Source of the DNA: Sipunculus nudus
Taxonomy: Eukaryota > Annelida > Sipuncula > Golfingiida > Sipunculidae
Assembly (NCBI GenBank): GCA_026874595.1
Contig: CM049306.1
Location: 21,137,019-21,201,018 of the forward strand
Reading direction: 5' to 3'
Length of the DNA: 64,000 nucleotides
Shown here: positions 35,233-47,799 of the stretch, in pieces
How positions within the stretch are numbered: position 1 is the first letter of the stretch
How the letters are laid out: the number at the start of each line of letters is the position of its first letter
The notes under the pieces: model-generated
Told to the model about the DNA's origin: nothing
Database searches by the model: none
Seen by the model: the letters and a program-made list of their open reading frames with translations, nothing else
Translations under genes and position numbers: made by a program

Positions 35233-37215
35233 TACCGTAAAAGTCGTTGCAGAAGTCGCGACTTGTACTAGGAAATCGAATTCTAAAAACTAGAATTTTC
35301 TAGCAAAGTCGGGGTGCGACTTGTAATACGTATGTATCCCGTTTCAGTCAGCTTTCCCGGTACATGGAACGATGTCAGTTGAGCGATAATCGGCGATACC
35401 TTTAACCAGTGCTTTGTGAAACGTCTTTCCCCAATAATTTACACTTTTAATCATCTCTTTGGCCTTATATTTTATGAACTGACGGAATTTTAATTTTATT
35501 AACATTAAATGCAAATTTTAAATTTGCCCAGTTGTGACAAGCCGCAATTCAAGTGACTTCCTAATCTGCGTTACTGTAATATCATGAGTCAATTTGACGC
35601 TTATGCCAGTCTGCCGCTCTTTGATGTACATTTTCTTTCCGGTTAACTATATGGGTATGCTTGTCATTAAGAAAAACTCGCGGTTCCATATCCGTTTATG
35701 CATGTAAAGTTGCGTGTCATTCAAGCTTGATCCTCTACAGACACGTGAATTCTTTTGCCTGCCCGGTTGATCGCTGAATACCAGCTGACCTTTGAAGCCG
35801 TGCAGCGGAAATTCAAGCCCCGGGTCACCCGTGCAATGACCTTTACATCCCCATGTCAACTAAGCCTTCCATGACTGATATCCACAGTTAAAAACTCTCA
35901 TATTAAGAACCGTTAGGTCACTGTCACCATCTCGTGGTTTTCAAACGTTTAGGATAACAAAGTTATAACGTTTTACGTGAGCTGCAAATATACGATTTGC
36001 TTCGTGTGTTACCCGTGTCTCTTTCAGGACGATCGTATACCCGGTCAACAAAATGGCGGCACACATGCATTACGGTCAATCGTGCGTTGACGTATTCGTG
36101 ATTTTTTTTTTAATGAAGACACATTAATCAATACAATGAAATAACAACATACAGGTATATATTTTATTTACTTAAAATGCCACATACGAACCTAAATTCC
36201 ACGGGAACCGGCATCGTTTGGTGTCATGACGGGTCTAATTCAACACGGCTGAGTTTGCCATACATCCAAGCAATTTGAATATAATCACTAATAACGATGG
36301 AAATTGGGTTTTCGAGATAAAAAAAAAAATCATTAGTCTCAGTAAATATAATAGCTGTAAATTCAATGATTTTTTTTAACTGACCGGTCAATAAAGCGTT
36401 TATTATCCCCTTGTTGACTGACATATATTTCAGTGATTTCAGTTATACCATGCATGTGCCGCCCCTAGATGGTAAGTTGTAACAATTAATTCAAGGGTTA
36501 CTAAATTCAGTTTTAGAGCCCATTTCAGAAATTAGATGAATAAATTTAAACTAAATTATTCTTTCCATCTTTCAGTTGTCTTAAGTCAGTTAAAATCATG
36601 CCCAATGCGACGGATTGGGACTCGTCACGCGTACGCAAACTAATCATAGTCTAATGAATCCACCCTACGTTTGACGATCTTTAACTATTTAAAGAGTTGC
36701 TCGATTGTGATAGTATTTTGCCTCAGACTCTTTTTAGTTTATTAATACAGTCATTTAACTTGATATTTGCCTTCTAATGTTACTTAACCTAGTAAGAAAC
36801 GGCAACAATGACATCGTTTCACAGCACAAATTGTTATCCGACGCAGCTGACTTTGGCACTGTACAAATCTTACCTGACAGTTGAACCCCGACTTAATATG
36901 TTAAGATTCTGTTGTTATTCCTTAAATATAAGCATTGTATTAAAGCTGTCCAATTTTTTTATGTTTAAATGTTTTTTAATTAGTTTATAAACCACATAAG
37001 TACTACGGGGACGTTGGTTGTAGTCTTGCATCGCAAGGAAATAATACTAAAATTTCATATGTATCAGGTGGTTGGGACGCCTCTGAAGTCTGGGTGCGAC
37101 CTATATTATGGACTTTTCCTGAAACTAAACTTGATAAGCTATTCCCCATGGGGATCCTAAAAGTCAGGGTGCGACTTGTAATAAGGATGCGACTTCTGCA
37201 ACGACTTTTACGGTA
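35233..37215. mobile_element. DNA transposon (non-autonomous), perfect 27-bp inverted ends
   Basis: The ends 35233-35259 (TACCGTAAAAGTCGTTGCAG...) and 37189-37215 are exact reverse complements over 27 bp, a 1983-bp span. The outermost TA may be the target duplication. Subterminal direct repeats of the form AAGTC(G/A)GGGTGCGACTTG occur at about 35309, 37087 (diverged) and 37161. The interior is CpG-richer than the surroundings. It contains a nested inverted pair around GGCGGCACA(CA)TGCAT (about 36054 and 36450). Frames inside (35647-35859, 36224-36424, 36808-36990) show no transposase motif. The perfect ends suggest recent activity. Confidence 0.85.
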
Positions 37216-39000
37216 GTGATCAGTGTTTGTTGTCAAGATAGTGGGTCAGCATGCCCTTGTAGGCTTGTTGTTCGGTGCTTGTTCCATTTTACCAATTTTA
37301 AAGGCAATATCTGTGCTGTAATAACATATTCGGTCAATTGTAATTCTTTTCAGTCAAGATACCTTGATAAGAGCCATATATGAATACATGTAGAATTAAA
37401 GTAAATAGCTAAGAAAAAAAATGACACAAATGGCACTTAATAGAACTACTCATGCTTGGGAGTATAATTTGCAGTGAAAATTTAAAAAAAAATGCCCTGT
37501 ACAAATATTCCATATTTTAAATCAGACAAGGGAAGCCATGGGTGAAAGAACATAACCGTAATGCCATGTCTGGTTAATCTTGAAGTTAACTGCTTGGTCA
37601 GCTTTGTTAGAAGTCAAGGAGATAATTACCAACAGAATTATGAGCAATTTCAGGAGCCTGTATTTTAGTTGAGTCATTTTGTGCCTCTTGGTCTCAGCCA
37701 TTTAGAGTTAGTAAAGGTTTGGTTAACTGGTACATGAATACTTTTACTATGTCATGTCAGGCAGATTAGACAGTATTTACAACAGGCTTTGGAGCCCTTT
37801 TTGATTGATAGAGACACAAAATGCTCTTCTGTAACTGTTGCATGTACAATCATTACAGGAGCACAAGCAACATTATATATTTGGAACTTATAAAAAGGGA
37901 ACTATACATACAGGACAGACTTATTGATAATATTTGCCTAACTGCTGCACCATTAAGATTTACATTTTCAAGTACAACAGTTTCGCAAAAAACTGTAACC
38001 TCATTTCAGTCCACCAGGATTTGTTATATTTCTGTCATATGTAGGCAAATTTAGCTGAGCACCATGACCTATGGGTCTCTTGTTATCTGCATGTCATTGT
38101 CACCTTTGCAACTTCCTCAGAACCTCTGGCTAGCTCACTGAGTGAAAACCAGATGCATTATATGAGGATACAGTTTGGGTTTTTTTGTTGCCTTGTCCCA
38201 GTTTAGTGTTACTGGGCCTTTTATACATGTACCAGGCTCACATTTTGCTGAATACATGTACTCAAGTCAGAGGTGATGTAGGTTTTTCAGGTGAAGATGA
38301 CAACCACATAAATGCAGTCTGGCACTGAGGAGGAACTCTTCTTTGGTCAGGGCATGGTTGGGGTTTCAGTCATTTCTTTGTGTTTAATGTTTTGTGGTTG
38401 AAACGGCTGCTGTGAGGATGTCAGACAGCAGGCTGTGTGTACTAGCACTGGGACAGCTGGGGGTATCAGAGTTGCAGCATTTCATATTTTTCTTACTGGT
38501 GTTGTTGTGTTCACAGACAGTGAAGGAATCCACAACCTCAGACCAGTTATAAAGAACTCTGAGCATGTCTGTTATTTATCAGGATAGGGACTTGTAGTCT
38601 GTGGTAGGAAATCTTGTGTAATTGCAGTATATGAGAGCATACATGTCAATTAGCTTCTTTTGTAGCAAATTGTTGGAAATTGTAACATAAGGAAATTGGA
38701 AAAGCATGGGATTGAAGAGTTTTGAACATGTTATGAGCAAAAATCACCCTTTGTGAGATCTGCTTATATCCATATTGCACACTTCATCAATAGTAATACA
38801 AATGATATATATATCATATGTATATATGTGTCAGGGTACATATATATATATGTATCTAAATAGAACACAGAATAAAACAAGATATGATAATTTACTTCAT
38901 TTCAAAATGCCACAGTGCACCAACATATTACAACTAATTATCGAGACATTTTTGTTGTTAGAGAGGGTTTCAGTTACATTAATAAACTTTCATTTATAAC
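37216..39000. other. No gene recognised
   Basis: Non-coding apart from an AGCTCAG-type 3' end (listed separately) and short TA-rich runs at about 38805-38855. Confidence 0.5.
38051..38086 (+). mobile_element. AGCTCAG-type element, 3' end only
   Basis: TTAGCTGAGCACCATGACCT then ATGGGTCTCTTGTTAT matches the 3' ends at 21658-21689 and 31241-31272. The matching 5' end is not evident upstream; the transposon at 35233-37215 or decay may have removed it. Confidence 0.6.
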
Positions 39001-39002
39001 TA

Positions 39003-39977
39003 CAGTGAAACTCCCCAAAGCCGGACCCTCAAGGGACTGGAGGATTTTGTCCATATTAGTGAGTTCTTCTGTTTAGAGGAGTTTGGCCTATTGCGTCAAT
39101 TCGTCATTGACTGTTTCTGATATCCCATGTTTTCATTATATGTACACCTAATTTGAAATAGGCTACATAATTTTGATTTAAATCATTTTCATAATAGCTT
39201 AAATATGCACTTGCAATTTATAAAATATAATTATAAAAAAAAGAAAGACAAACATCAGCTAGGCCTTGCAAACTAATCTTGGCAGTTTCACTTCGAAGTA
39301 CCATGCTTCATCTTCTTAGCATTGGCAGTTCATGGAGTGGTTGCACTAGGCATATTGAAGATTGATTATTGGTATCTTGACATTATGATTATTTGTTAAG
39401 GATATAGTCTTCACCATAACAAAGTGCAAACTGTCACAAACCATTATTACGGCTCCCTGGGCCGGATGCGAATCACAAAGCATGAACGGCAATCTTTGAT
39501 GGTGCCCTTGTTGATGAAAAGCTGTTTCTGTTTGAAAGCTTATTTTTTCCTAATTGACCTGCCTATCTTAATTTAATAATGATTGTGTTATCAACACATT
39601 AATAGAAATAAACAACAATTTTGATACTGTATAATTACATATAACATTCCAATGGTTCTCCAAATTACGCTTGTCAAAGGGGCTGGCGGTTTCACCAAAA
39701 CAGGTCATAGGAGGTCATGACCTCGGAGCGCCATCTCCCGGCAGATATATGAACAAAAATATAACTCATGATGTCTGACCACTTTAGAGGGTCGGAATAT
39801 GTACTGGATATGCTGGTGGGACCGAAAAGTTTGTCCGTTGTCCGAGATAGTGAGTTGTCCGCTTTACTAAGTTTACGTTTAACATAATATAGAGACAAAA
39901 TTGAAGGGACTGAGATTTGGTGTCCGCATTTGTGAGTTGTTCCCTTACTGAGATGCCTGCAAGTAGGAATTTCACTG
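39003..39977. mobile_element. pogo/Tigger-like non-autonomous element, about 975 bp
   Basis: The 5' end CAGTGAAACTCCCCAAAGCC and the 3' end GGAATTTCACTG form short inverted ends, with TA at 39001-39002 and 39978-39979. Subterminal words (GGGACTGAGATTTGGTGTCC, TGAGTTGT) recur as is usual for such elements. No DDE transposase is visible. It contains an exact AGGTCATGACCT palindrome at 39712-39723. Confidence 0.75.
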
Positions 39978-39979
39978 TA

Positions 39980-41714
39980 ATTAGATTAACTTTATAAAGC
40001 TCAGTCTCAGGTGTCTTGTGTCTTTTCTCACATGTACAGTCTGGTAAGAATTTTGCATGCTTATTTATCAAGGTGAGACTCACCATGTTTTCCATCATCT
40101 TCATAAGTTTTTGTAAGACCCTTCTTAAGCATGCTTAATTAGGTCACTGCCAATTTCTTGGAAAAAATGAAAAGTAAAGGGAGAAAGGTGAGGGGAAAGT
40201 AAATAGCTGTGCTTGATTTTTGCATGAAATGATAATCCTTTAATAAGTTTCTGGAATACTATTGAATTAAAACATAATTTCAGTTTCCACATTACAAAAT
40301 TCTCACATGATCGAGAGGACAGGGGAACATCACATTTTACATTTACTAGTGATATACCATCCCAATCTCTGACTTGCAACATCCTGGGTTAAAGTTCACA
40401 TCCAGTGCTGACATAAAGGTTTTAATTTATACAAAACAAACAACAGTGGCCATAGAAAGCTCCTGAAAGGTGAAATGCCTGCTTGGAATGAATGACTGAG
40501 CCTCTGATTAGGGGGGAAAAAAAGAAAATGATCCAAGGACACTGCAGATTAAAAGGTTCAATCTGTTTCTAATTGATTGGACCTGTTGTGACAGAGAATT
40601 TTGAAGAATAATATGCAGAAAAGATTGCAAATTATAGTACTTGTAGGATATGAAAAAAAAAAAACAGTATGTAAGCTGACTGTAAAGTGCATAAGTGATC
40701 ATGACTCGTTGATCAGTTTTAGCACTTATCAAACGTATCTGTGACATCTGTCACTGTCACACATTTCTTTATAAAAAACTCCCAGACACATTCGCAAAAG
40801 TGTTTGCCTTGCCTCAGATTGTTGAATGGCCTACAAATTGCTGAAATTATTTCATTATCTAGAGCATTTTGGAAAGACCCTATCAATCATACTCTCATGG
40901 GGCCCCCAAGATTTGTATTATGTAGTCATAAGTCTTGATTATGACAGGTATAAATTGTATTTATTTTTTTCTCTTGAAAGTAGGCCTTTCTCCTCCATAT
41001 AGTAGTCTGTGCTTAGTTGACTATTTTAAGGCAGGCTCAGTCTGTTTGGTCTTCCAGGCCCTAGAAATTTGATTTTTACTCATAATCCTGCATCAGGCTG
41101 AAAGTAGGATGAGATACTGAATGAAGCAGACTTGACACACTTCATGGTGGGCAGGGTCTGGTGTGTAAAATGGATTATTCAGGACTTATACAAGATAGAA
41201 AAAGGCTTGAGATCAGCATGCAGGTATATCATGATGACCTGTGAGCAGGAAGTGACCTTCAAGAACTGTCCTTGACCTGCTTCCAAAGATAATATGGTTT
41301 AATGAATTATATGACCTTGACCCACTTTCCTGAGTTATAAAATGTTTTGAGTTTACAGTGTTACTGAAGTCTGTTCTTTGCTGGCACCTTGGTTTTACAT
41401 CTCATCATGATGTTATCTGGTTGATCCACTCAAGGGCTTTTATTTTTTTCTGTTAATGCATTAGATCATGTTTCTTTTAATGTTACCTCTTAATATGTTC
41501 CTGTGGATAGAGATTCCAAAATATTCTCAATAATTAGAGCAGAAAATAATCATATTCAGAAAAAAAGAGGAACAGTTTTAAATGAAAATAGGGTGACTAA
41601 AACCAAGATAAAATGGGTTTTTATGAATATTAAAAGAATACTGAAAAACACTACAAAAGAACTCTGAGCACACCAAAGCAGTTGTGTTACCAGTGTCTGC
41701 TTCAGACATTAAAG
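39980..41714. other. No gene recognised
   Basis: Non-coding. Short frames in 40125-40938 lack any domain. Confidence 0.5.
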
Positions 41715-41966
41715 CAGGTCACACTCTGCTCCCTGGGGAGCATACAACCCAAGCAGGCATTACAGGCACTAGAAGATTATTCATTCTACATTTTGCCTGC
41801 CTACCATGACCAGTGCTCATTCACTCCTGGGTCAAGAGAGAGCATCCTTGTGGCAAAGAGTGGTATTTGGCTAGGAGTCTTAGCACAGAAGGTGGTCAGA
41901 ATGGGAAACGAACCCACAACCTTGCGGTCACAAGTCAGGTCCCCTATCCATTATGCCACCATGCTT
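41715..41966 (-). mobile_element. tRNA-derived SINE family 2, copy 2
   Basis: On the minus strand the head is GAAGCATGGTGGCATAATGG (A box TGGCATAATGG), with GTGGGTTCGTTTCCCATTC (B box) about 45 bp on. The body aligns with the 23205-23470 copy through GACTCCTAGCCAAAT, AGGAGTGAATG and CATGGTAGGCAGGC. The open frames at 41682-42061 (plus) are antisense readings of this SINE. Confidence 0.8.
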
Positions 41967-43931
41967 CACCGAAAATTAAAAAGGCGTTTTTAATAGGATT
42001 TGAAACAAACATAAACATATTTGTAGTTATTATTGTTATATTGAATGACAATAACACATGAAACACATGAAAGAGGACATCAGTCTCCATGTATTACCTA
42101 CATAATTTCCTTCTCGTAATTCACTATCTTCATCACCTTTTATAGTGTGGTTTATAGAGCTGCTCTAATTGGTCAATGAAAAACTCCTGATCCTGGCTAG
42201 TCCTGAAACTCCTGCAGCGGACTCAAACGAACGGACCATACTTAGGACCAGTACTGAAATATCAAAATATTTTGATATGGCCAAGATTGCCCAGGACCCA
42301 GTCCTGAGCAGTTTTGGGTTAGAAGTCCAGTCCGCTTAATGCCGCAACCTGAGTGGACCAGACCGGGTTCAAGTCCGGTCTGATCTCGTCTCATCTGCTC
42401 TGTGTTTGGCCTACTTTACTGTCAGATTCATAGCTTTGATAGGTTGTAGTTTAGTGATAATCGATTTAGACTGTGGAGCTGAAAGTCGTTGTTTTAACCA
42501 TGCTGGTGCCTCTGTGGTAAAATTGTAAATTAATGGTACTATTGGTAGAATCTTCAAGAGTCACTCAGAGGTCTTAACCACAAGTTATGACTTCTTGATT
42601 ATTCGTAGCCCCTTGTTTAAAAAAACATGAACAGGACCAGATGTTGAGGGGTTCACAGGGAGGGCTCCCTTATTTCAAGCCCCCAAAATCTGGAAAACAG
42701 AATAAAACATGCTCAGTACTGGAAACAGCACCAGATTTTGCATGGTTATCTCCCCTTTACTTCTGCGTGTGACAGTCGTGTATAAAGTCTATACTAGCAC
42801 TCCTGACTCTTGTTTTTACCTGTGCAAGTTAGGTGTTGATTTCCTCCCCCTTTATAAGTTCCTGTTATGGCCCCTGATGAATTCCTGAAGACCTCCATCT
42901 TCCCTCAGTGTAAAGTGCCTCCCACAGACCATGGACCTATCCTAAAAAAAAAAAAAAAAAAAAAAACCAAAAAACAAAAAAAGTGAGAGATGCTTGCATG
43001 GCATGCAGTGAGAAAGTGGTTGTGGTAATCAGATGGCCCTCGTGTCAGGGTGACCAACTGGCTAGGTTTTACTAAAGCCTTTTTGTACATCCAGGATAAA
43101 GACCAATTTGGAAAATTACATGCTGCCTGTATGAAGGTGTCAGGTATCCAGGACAGATCACTCAAAGTGCAACTCTCCTTGAAGTGTAAGAAAGTATTGC
43201 CAGAATCCAAGAGCAAAAATCAATTTCTGTGGAGAGAGGACTGTTATTTCCAGGTAGGCGGAGGTGTCTCTCAGGTTACAGCTCACGCGTAGACAGAATC
43301 AATATAAGCCCAAAATGGCTACACCTTCACCTTACTGCTGAATCAATCTCAGGAGGTAATGATATTGATACGTAACTGTTAAACCTTTTGTTTGAGTAAA
43401 CTGTCTGGAAGGTATTGATTTGAAGAATGGGGTAATATTACAGGACAGGAAGTTTCCTGTTCCTCATAGAGTTTGTTTTGAAAACCATTTTACATGCATC
43501 CACCAATGAGCATCCAATCCTACCGTCATTAACATTTTACCCACTAATTTTTTGGCCTCTAATAAATCTGTCATAACAAATTGAAAAAAAAATAAATAAA
43601 ATAATTTTAGGCTCTTACATACCAGTTGAAATGATCCTCACACAGCACACGTTTTGCAGATAATATTTTTCTAAAGTGTCCTTTGTTTTGGCTTGGTTTC
43701 CTGTGTTTTGTGATAAGATATTAGGACAACTTTTGCACCAATCAGATTGCTTTAATTCGGCAAACCTTGAGATTGCATAACATAATCTGTGACTGGCTCA
43801 AGTGATCGACTGATGGTATATAAGATGGTCAGGCCCAATTTATTCATGTAAGTTGGAGATCAGTTGTGAAGTAGACTCCAGAATGGCCATTACTGGCTGT
43901 CAAGTCCAGTGACAAAAATATATACATTTTA
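41967..43931. other. No gene recognised; small palindromes and a poly-A tract
   Basis: Includes an exact 20-bp palindrome (42259-42278, ATATCAAAATATTTTGATAT), a hairpin AGACCGG/CCGGTCT around 42361-42383, and a run of about 23 A (42944-42966). That A run continues into A-rich sequence and may be the tail of a decayed retroposon. No exon was seen. Confidence 0.5.
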
Positions 43932-44293
43932 ATGTATATGTCAGAGACGAGATTGAAATCCTGGCGGATTTTAAATTCGCCTAGATGAGATTGCGATTGT
44001 GATCTCGCCTAGGTGAGATTGCAATTGTGATCTCACCTAGACGGATTTTAAAGTCGCCTAGACGAGATCACAATCGCAATCTGGCCTAGGCGAGATTAAA
44101 ATCCTGGCCTGCTCCATGATGGATTTTAATCTCGCCTAGGCCAGATTGCGATTGTGATCTCGTCTAGGCGACTTTAAAATCCGTCTAGGTGAGATCACAA
44201 TTGCAATCTCGCCTAGGCGAGATCACAATCGCAATCTCGTCTAGGCGAATTTAAAATCCGCCTGGATTTCAATCTCGTCTCTGACATATACAT
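43932..44293. repeat. 362-bp near-perfect hierarchical palindrome
   Basis: The arms 43932-44104 and 44121-44293 (173 bp each) are reverse complements with only three mismatches, at 43962/44263, 43986/44239 and 44014/44211. They flank a 16-bp loop (44105-44120). Two of the three mismatches are T opposite G, as left by C-to-T change at CpG, and would still pair as G-U in RNA. Within each arm, words such as CTCGCCTAGGCGAG, ATTGCGATTGTGATCTCG and CCTAGACG recur in both orientations, so the hairpin is built of smaller palindromes. The outer ends are ATGTATATGTCAGAGACGAG and its complement. No coding content. Confidence 0.97.
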
Positions 44294-45238
44294 GTATAAT
44301 TCAATGCAGTTTACAATAGCAATTTAGTTTGTTTTGAGAGGGAGGGATGAATGACAAAAGGGAATCTCAAAAAAGAAAAAAAAGATAAATAGATTTTTTT
44401 GTAGATATCAGTATATCAGGTGCTACATTTATACAAAATGATCTGTTTGCTTATTTCGTTTGACAATCTGTGTCTTATACAGGTCCTTGAAGACAGCATA
44501 TTAGTAATCATAAGATGATGAGTAAACTATCTCAGAATGGTGCTAGACAAGTAAAGTACAAGCACTAGAGCTTATTTTCGGTCATGAACACAACCTAGTC
44601 AATACTCTTATAGTATACAGGCAGAGCTTGGAAAAATTAATCTCCTTTACACTTATGCATATAGAGTGTTTGCACATGTATCTCTGGAGCTAAATGGTTA
44701 TTGATTGGTGTCTATTAACCACTGGTTCCTGTTAGGACACAGTGCTTTTTAGAGCCACAGTATATACACAACTGTATGAAATGTCACATCATTGGCATGT
44801 GGTTTATGGGATGTATGAATCAGTATACAAGATTTTTAAAGCTAATGCCTAAGTATATGTATTGACATAAGGCTGGATACAATAACCAGACAAGGGTAGA
44901 TTGGTGTATGCAAACATGAACAAAGCACGGTGTCGCCGCTTGTGTATGACAAATATTTGATTGGGTGGACAGGTATAGCCAGCATACCTTTAGTTCTGTG
45001 TTACCTGGGCAGGCAATGTGCCATACATTTGCTATAAATTACCATGTAATATCTCTTAATAACCTCAGCCGGCAGTCTGCAGGAAACACATGTTTTAACC
45101 CTTATGGGTAATCATTGTGGATTTATATTATAATGTATGTCTGACCTTTGACCCTGATTTATTTTCGAGCAGTGTAATACTTAATTATGCTACTAAGGCT
45201 AGTCATGTGACATCTGTGGGGTATTGGCAAATTCAGTC
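44294..45238. other. No gene recognised
   Basis: Non-coding. Nothing bounded was noticed. Confidence 0.5.
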
Positions 45239-45240
45239 TA

Positions 45241-45460
45241 TAGTGGAACCTCCCAGGTAGGGACACTGGAGGGACCTCGAATTTAGTCCACAATAGAGAA
45301 GTGTCTGAATTATGGAGGTCAAGGCCCATTAGTCTATCATCAGGGGACTCCTTCAAGTGCCAATAGAAGAATGTTGCCTTGAATAGAGAGGTGCTCAATG
45401 GGAAGATATCCCTGTAGTCAGCTTGACCTAAGTTTTCCGTGACTGAGATGTCACAACAGT
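45241..45460. mobile_element. pogo/Tigger-like MITE remnant
   Basis: It begins after TA with TAGTGGAACCTCCCAGGTAG, a one-base variant of the CAGTGGAACCTC terminus, and carries repeated GGGAC and ATAGAGA(A/G)GTG words. No matching right end was found, so the copy is probably truncated. The open frame at 45159-45467 (minus) is its antisense reading. Confidence 0.5.
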
Positions 45461-45469
45461 AGTCCAAAC

Positions 45470-47160
45470 TGGTTCACTTTTGATCAGCCAAACCAGTTTG
45501 AACCCTATTCAGTGCTCAGGTAGTTCCAAAACTTTCTTGATGCAGATTTTGTGTATTTGCAGTTGCAAATACAAACCCATAAGGCCAGATATTCCTGAAA
45601 ATCCACTGTGCATTATAGTTGTAACTGTTTATTTGATGGGTGATATTGGAATTTGTATTGATCTTTGATACTTGTTTCAGTTCTTCTGGACTCTACATTC
45701 TACAGGAATGCTTCAGACTTGTGTTTGAGCTCAGTATAGTAAATTGATAGATGTAATACTTCCAAAGTGAGTATTCATTTAACTGCAAAGGAGGTTAAGC
45801 TTCAAACAATGTAAGCTTGGATGCTTAAGTAAGTGTAAGTTTCTTGGTCAGAAACCAAGCAATTTGTGAGGGATTGATGTTTCCTAGTCATCTGAACCTT
45901 CACATGCCATGGGTGATCCAAAGATGAGAAAGTTCATTACAGGTGTGTGGAGGCAGTCAGTTTGTGTGTGTATAAAACTGGTCTTTTGTTGTGCACAGAA
46001 TCAGTACAGACATGACACAGTTTTTTGCATGATCTCGCTGTGTTAAAGTCTTCCAAATCTTGATACCTGGGCTTGGTTTACCCACACTGGTCTGTCAAGA
46101 TAGAGTGATAACAGACATTTATGGAATCAAGGATAATATTATAGCCATAAAAATAGCTAAGATAATAGTTTGTAAAACATTAATGATTTATAATGGTGAG
46201 GCTTTAAGAAAAAGATGCTGCATAATTGGATTAGACACAATTGTGTTAATGCACCTGCTAATGCCACTTGATATAGATTTTTTAGTCCTTAAAAAGCTGA
46301 AAGCATAATGGAAAGTGATTGCTGCAATAACATTATGATACTGGCACCTGGTATGTGTATACTTGTCAGAGTTGATTAATAGTTAAAATGAAATGATTAA
46401 TTTGTTCATTTACTTTAACTTGTGAAAAAAAATCAAAATAATCAGAACATGAGCTGAATAAACTGCATTATCATTACTGTAAGCTGCTTCTGCCATTGCA
46501 ACTTTGACTCTCTACATCACTGCAGGTCTTTCAGGTAATACTGTTAACATATCCACTACTGATCATAACATAAGGAAAAGATAACTTCAAATAGCACTAG
46601 AGATAGCTGCCAAGTGCCCCAGCTGGTATTGTCTGGAACTGTGTGGATAGCCCTAGACAGTTCATGTACTGTCATCCTAGGGTATAAATAGGGGCCAGAT
46701 AGGGTGCCTCATGTTCATAAAGAACAGTGTTCTAGTGTTTGCTATTGCTCTGCTTCTGTTAATAAAACATTCCCATGTAAATTCTGCATGGCTTATGACT
46801 TATTCAAAATGAACAAGACAGAGCCTCAGCATGTGTCATGGTTTTGATTTCTTTTAAAGGGCCCATCATTACTTTTGTTTAAGAATGAACTGTGTAAAGT
46901 TTAGTGACTATGCAAAGACTGAACACTAAAGCTCTTGTGAAAGTTGTAAAATAACCCCATAAATGCAAAAGAAAGTCACAAATACTAAGATAGTTTAAAT
47001 TCTTTGCATGGAATATCTTTTACCAAAGAACTCTTGAATTTATTGACCTAAGTGGTTGTACTTTGAAGATAAGTTCCTTGTCAGTGTAGAAATACACCAT
47101 ATTATAACCTGGTTTTCTTATTTTTTGACAATGTAATATCTCTTTCGAATATGGAAATTG
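45470..47160. other. No gene recognised
   Basis: Non-coding. A TATAAATA (46683-46690) followed 78 bp later by AATAAA (46761-46766) could be the core of a solo LTR, but ends and duplications are not evident. Confidence 0.45.
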
Positions 47161-47164
47161 CACT

Positions 47165-47262
47165 CAGTAGAGGACGCAGACTTGTTAACAAACAAACAAC
47201 TAGTCTAACAAACAAACAGCCAGGGATGAAAACATTACCTCCTTGGCAGAGGTATTAAACTA
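47165..47262 (-). repeat. GGAGGT-type repeat fragment (5' part)
   Basis: The minus strand reads TACCTCTGCCAAGGAGGTAA, TGTTTTCATCCCTGGCTG, then TTTGT-rich sequence, matching the 5' part of the family noted at 11470-11615. Confidence 0.5.
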
Positions 47263-47799
47263 TAAAGTAAAAGAGAGAGATTTGTTGTTTCCTTTCATTA
47301 CCTTCATAGCATGGCAGGTAGTGGGTCAAGGCCTATATTTATATTATAAAGTGCAGGGTTTGCTGTTTCATCCAGATGCCAGATGAGGAATATGAGCTGT
47401 GTTTGCCTCAAGGTCAGCCATGTGTGGGCGTCAGTAATATTTATTGATGGAATATTTGGGCTTCAGTTTATATGTATTAGGTATATATGTATTTATACAT
47501 GCACTCATTGTCCTTAGGGTTGTCTTTATGTTGCATCATTAAATCTTGTATTAGATATCTGGACTTCATTTATATCCAGGTTTAAAATGTACCTGTATTA
47601 ATATTATCTCAGTAGTGCCTATGATCCTTGTGGATATGTTTTACAACCACCAAGGAATTGATGTTTTCACAACAGTTTGTATGTTTGACTATCAGAATGA
47701 TTCGATGGTTCAGTATAGGTTTTCACCTGCCAGGAGTCTCAGTCACCTGCGCTGTGTATACATGTATGTTTGTTTGACTATCAGACTAAAAATATGTGA

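Noticed and set aside
42340-42400. tRNA gene
   Set aside because: Only a T-arm-like hairpin is present; no acceptor stem, D-arm or anticodon arm can be built.
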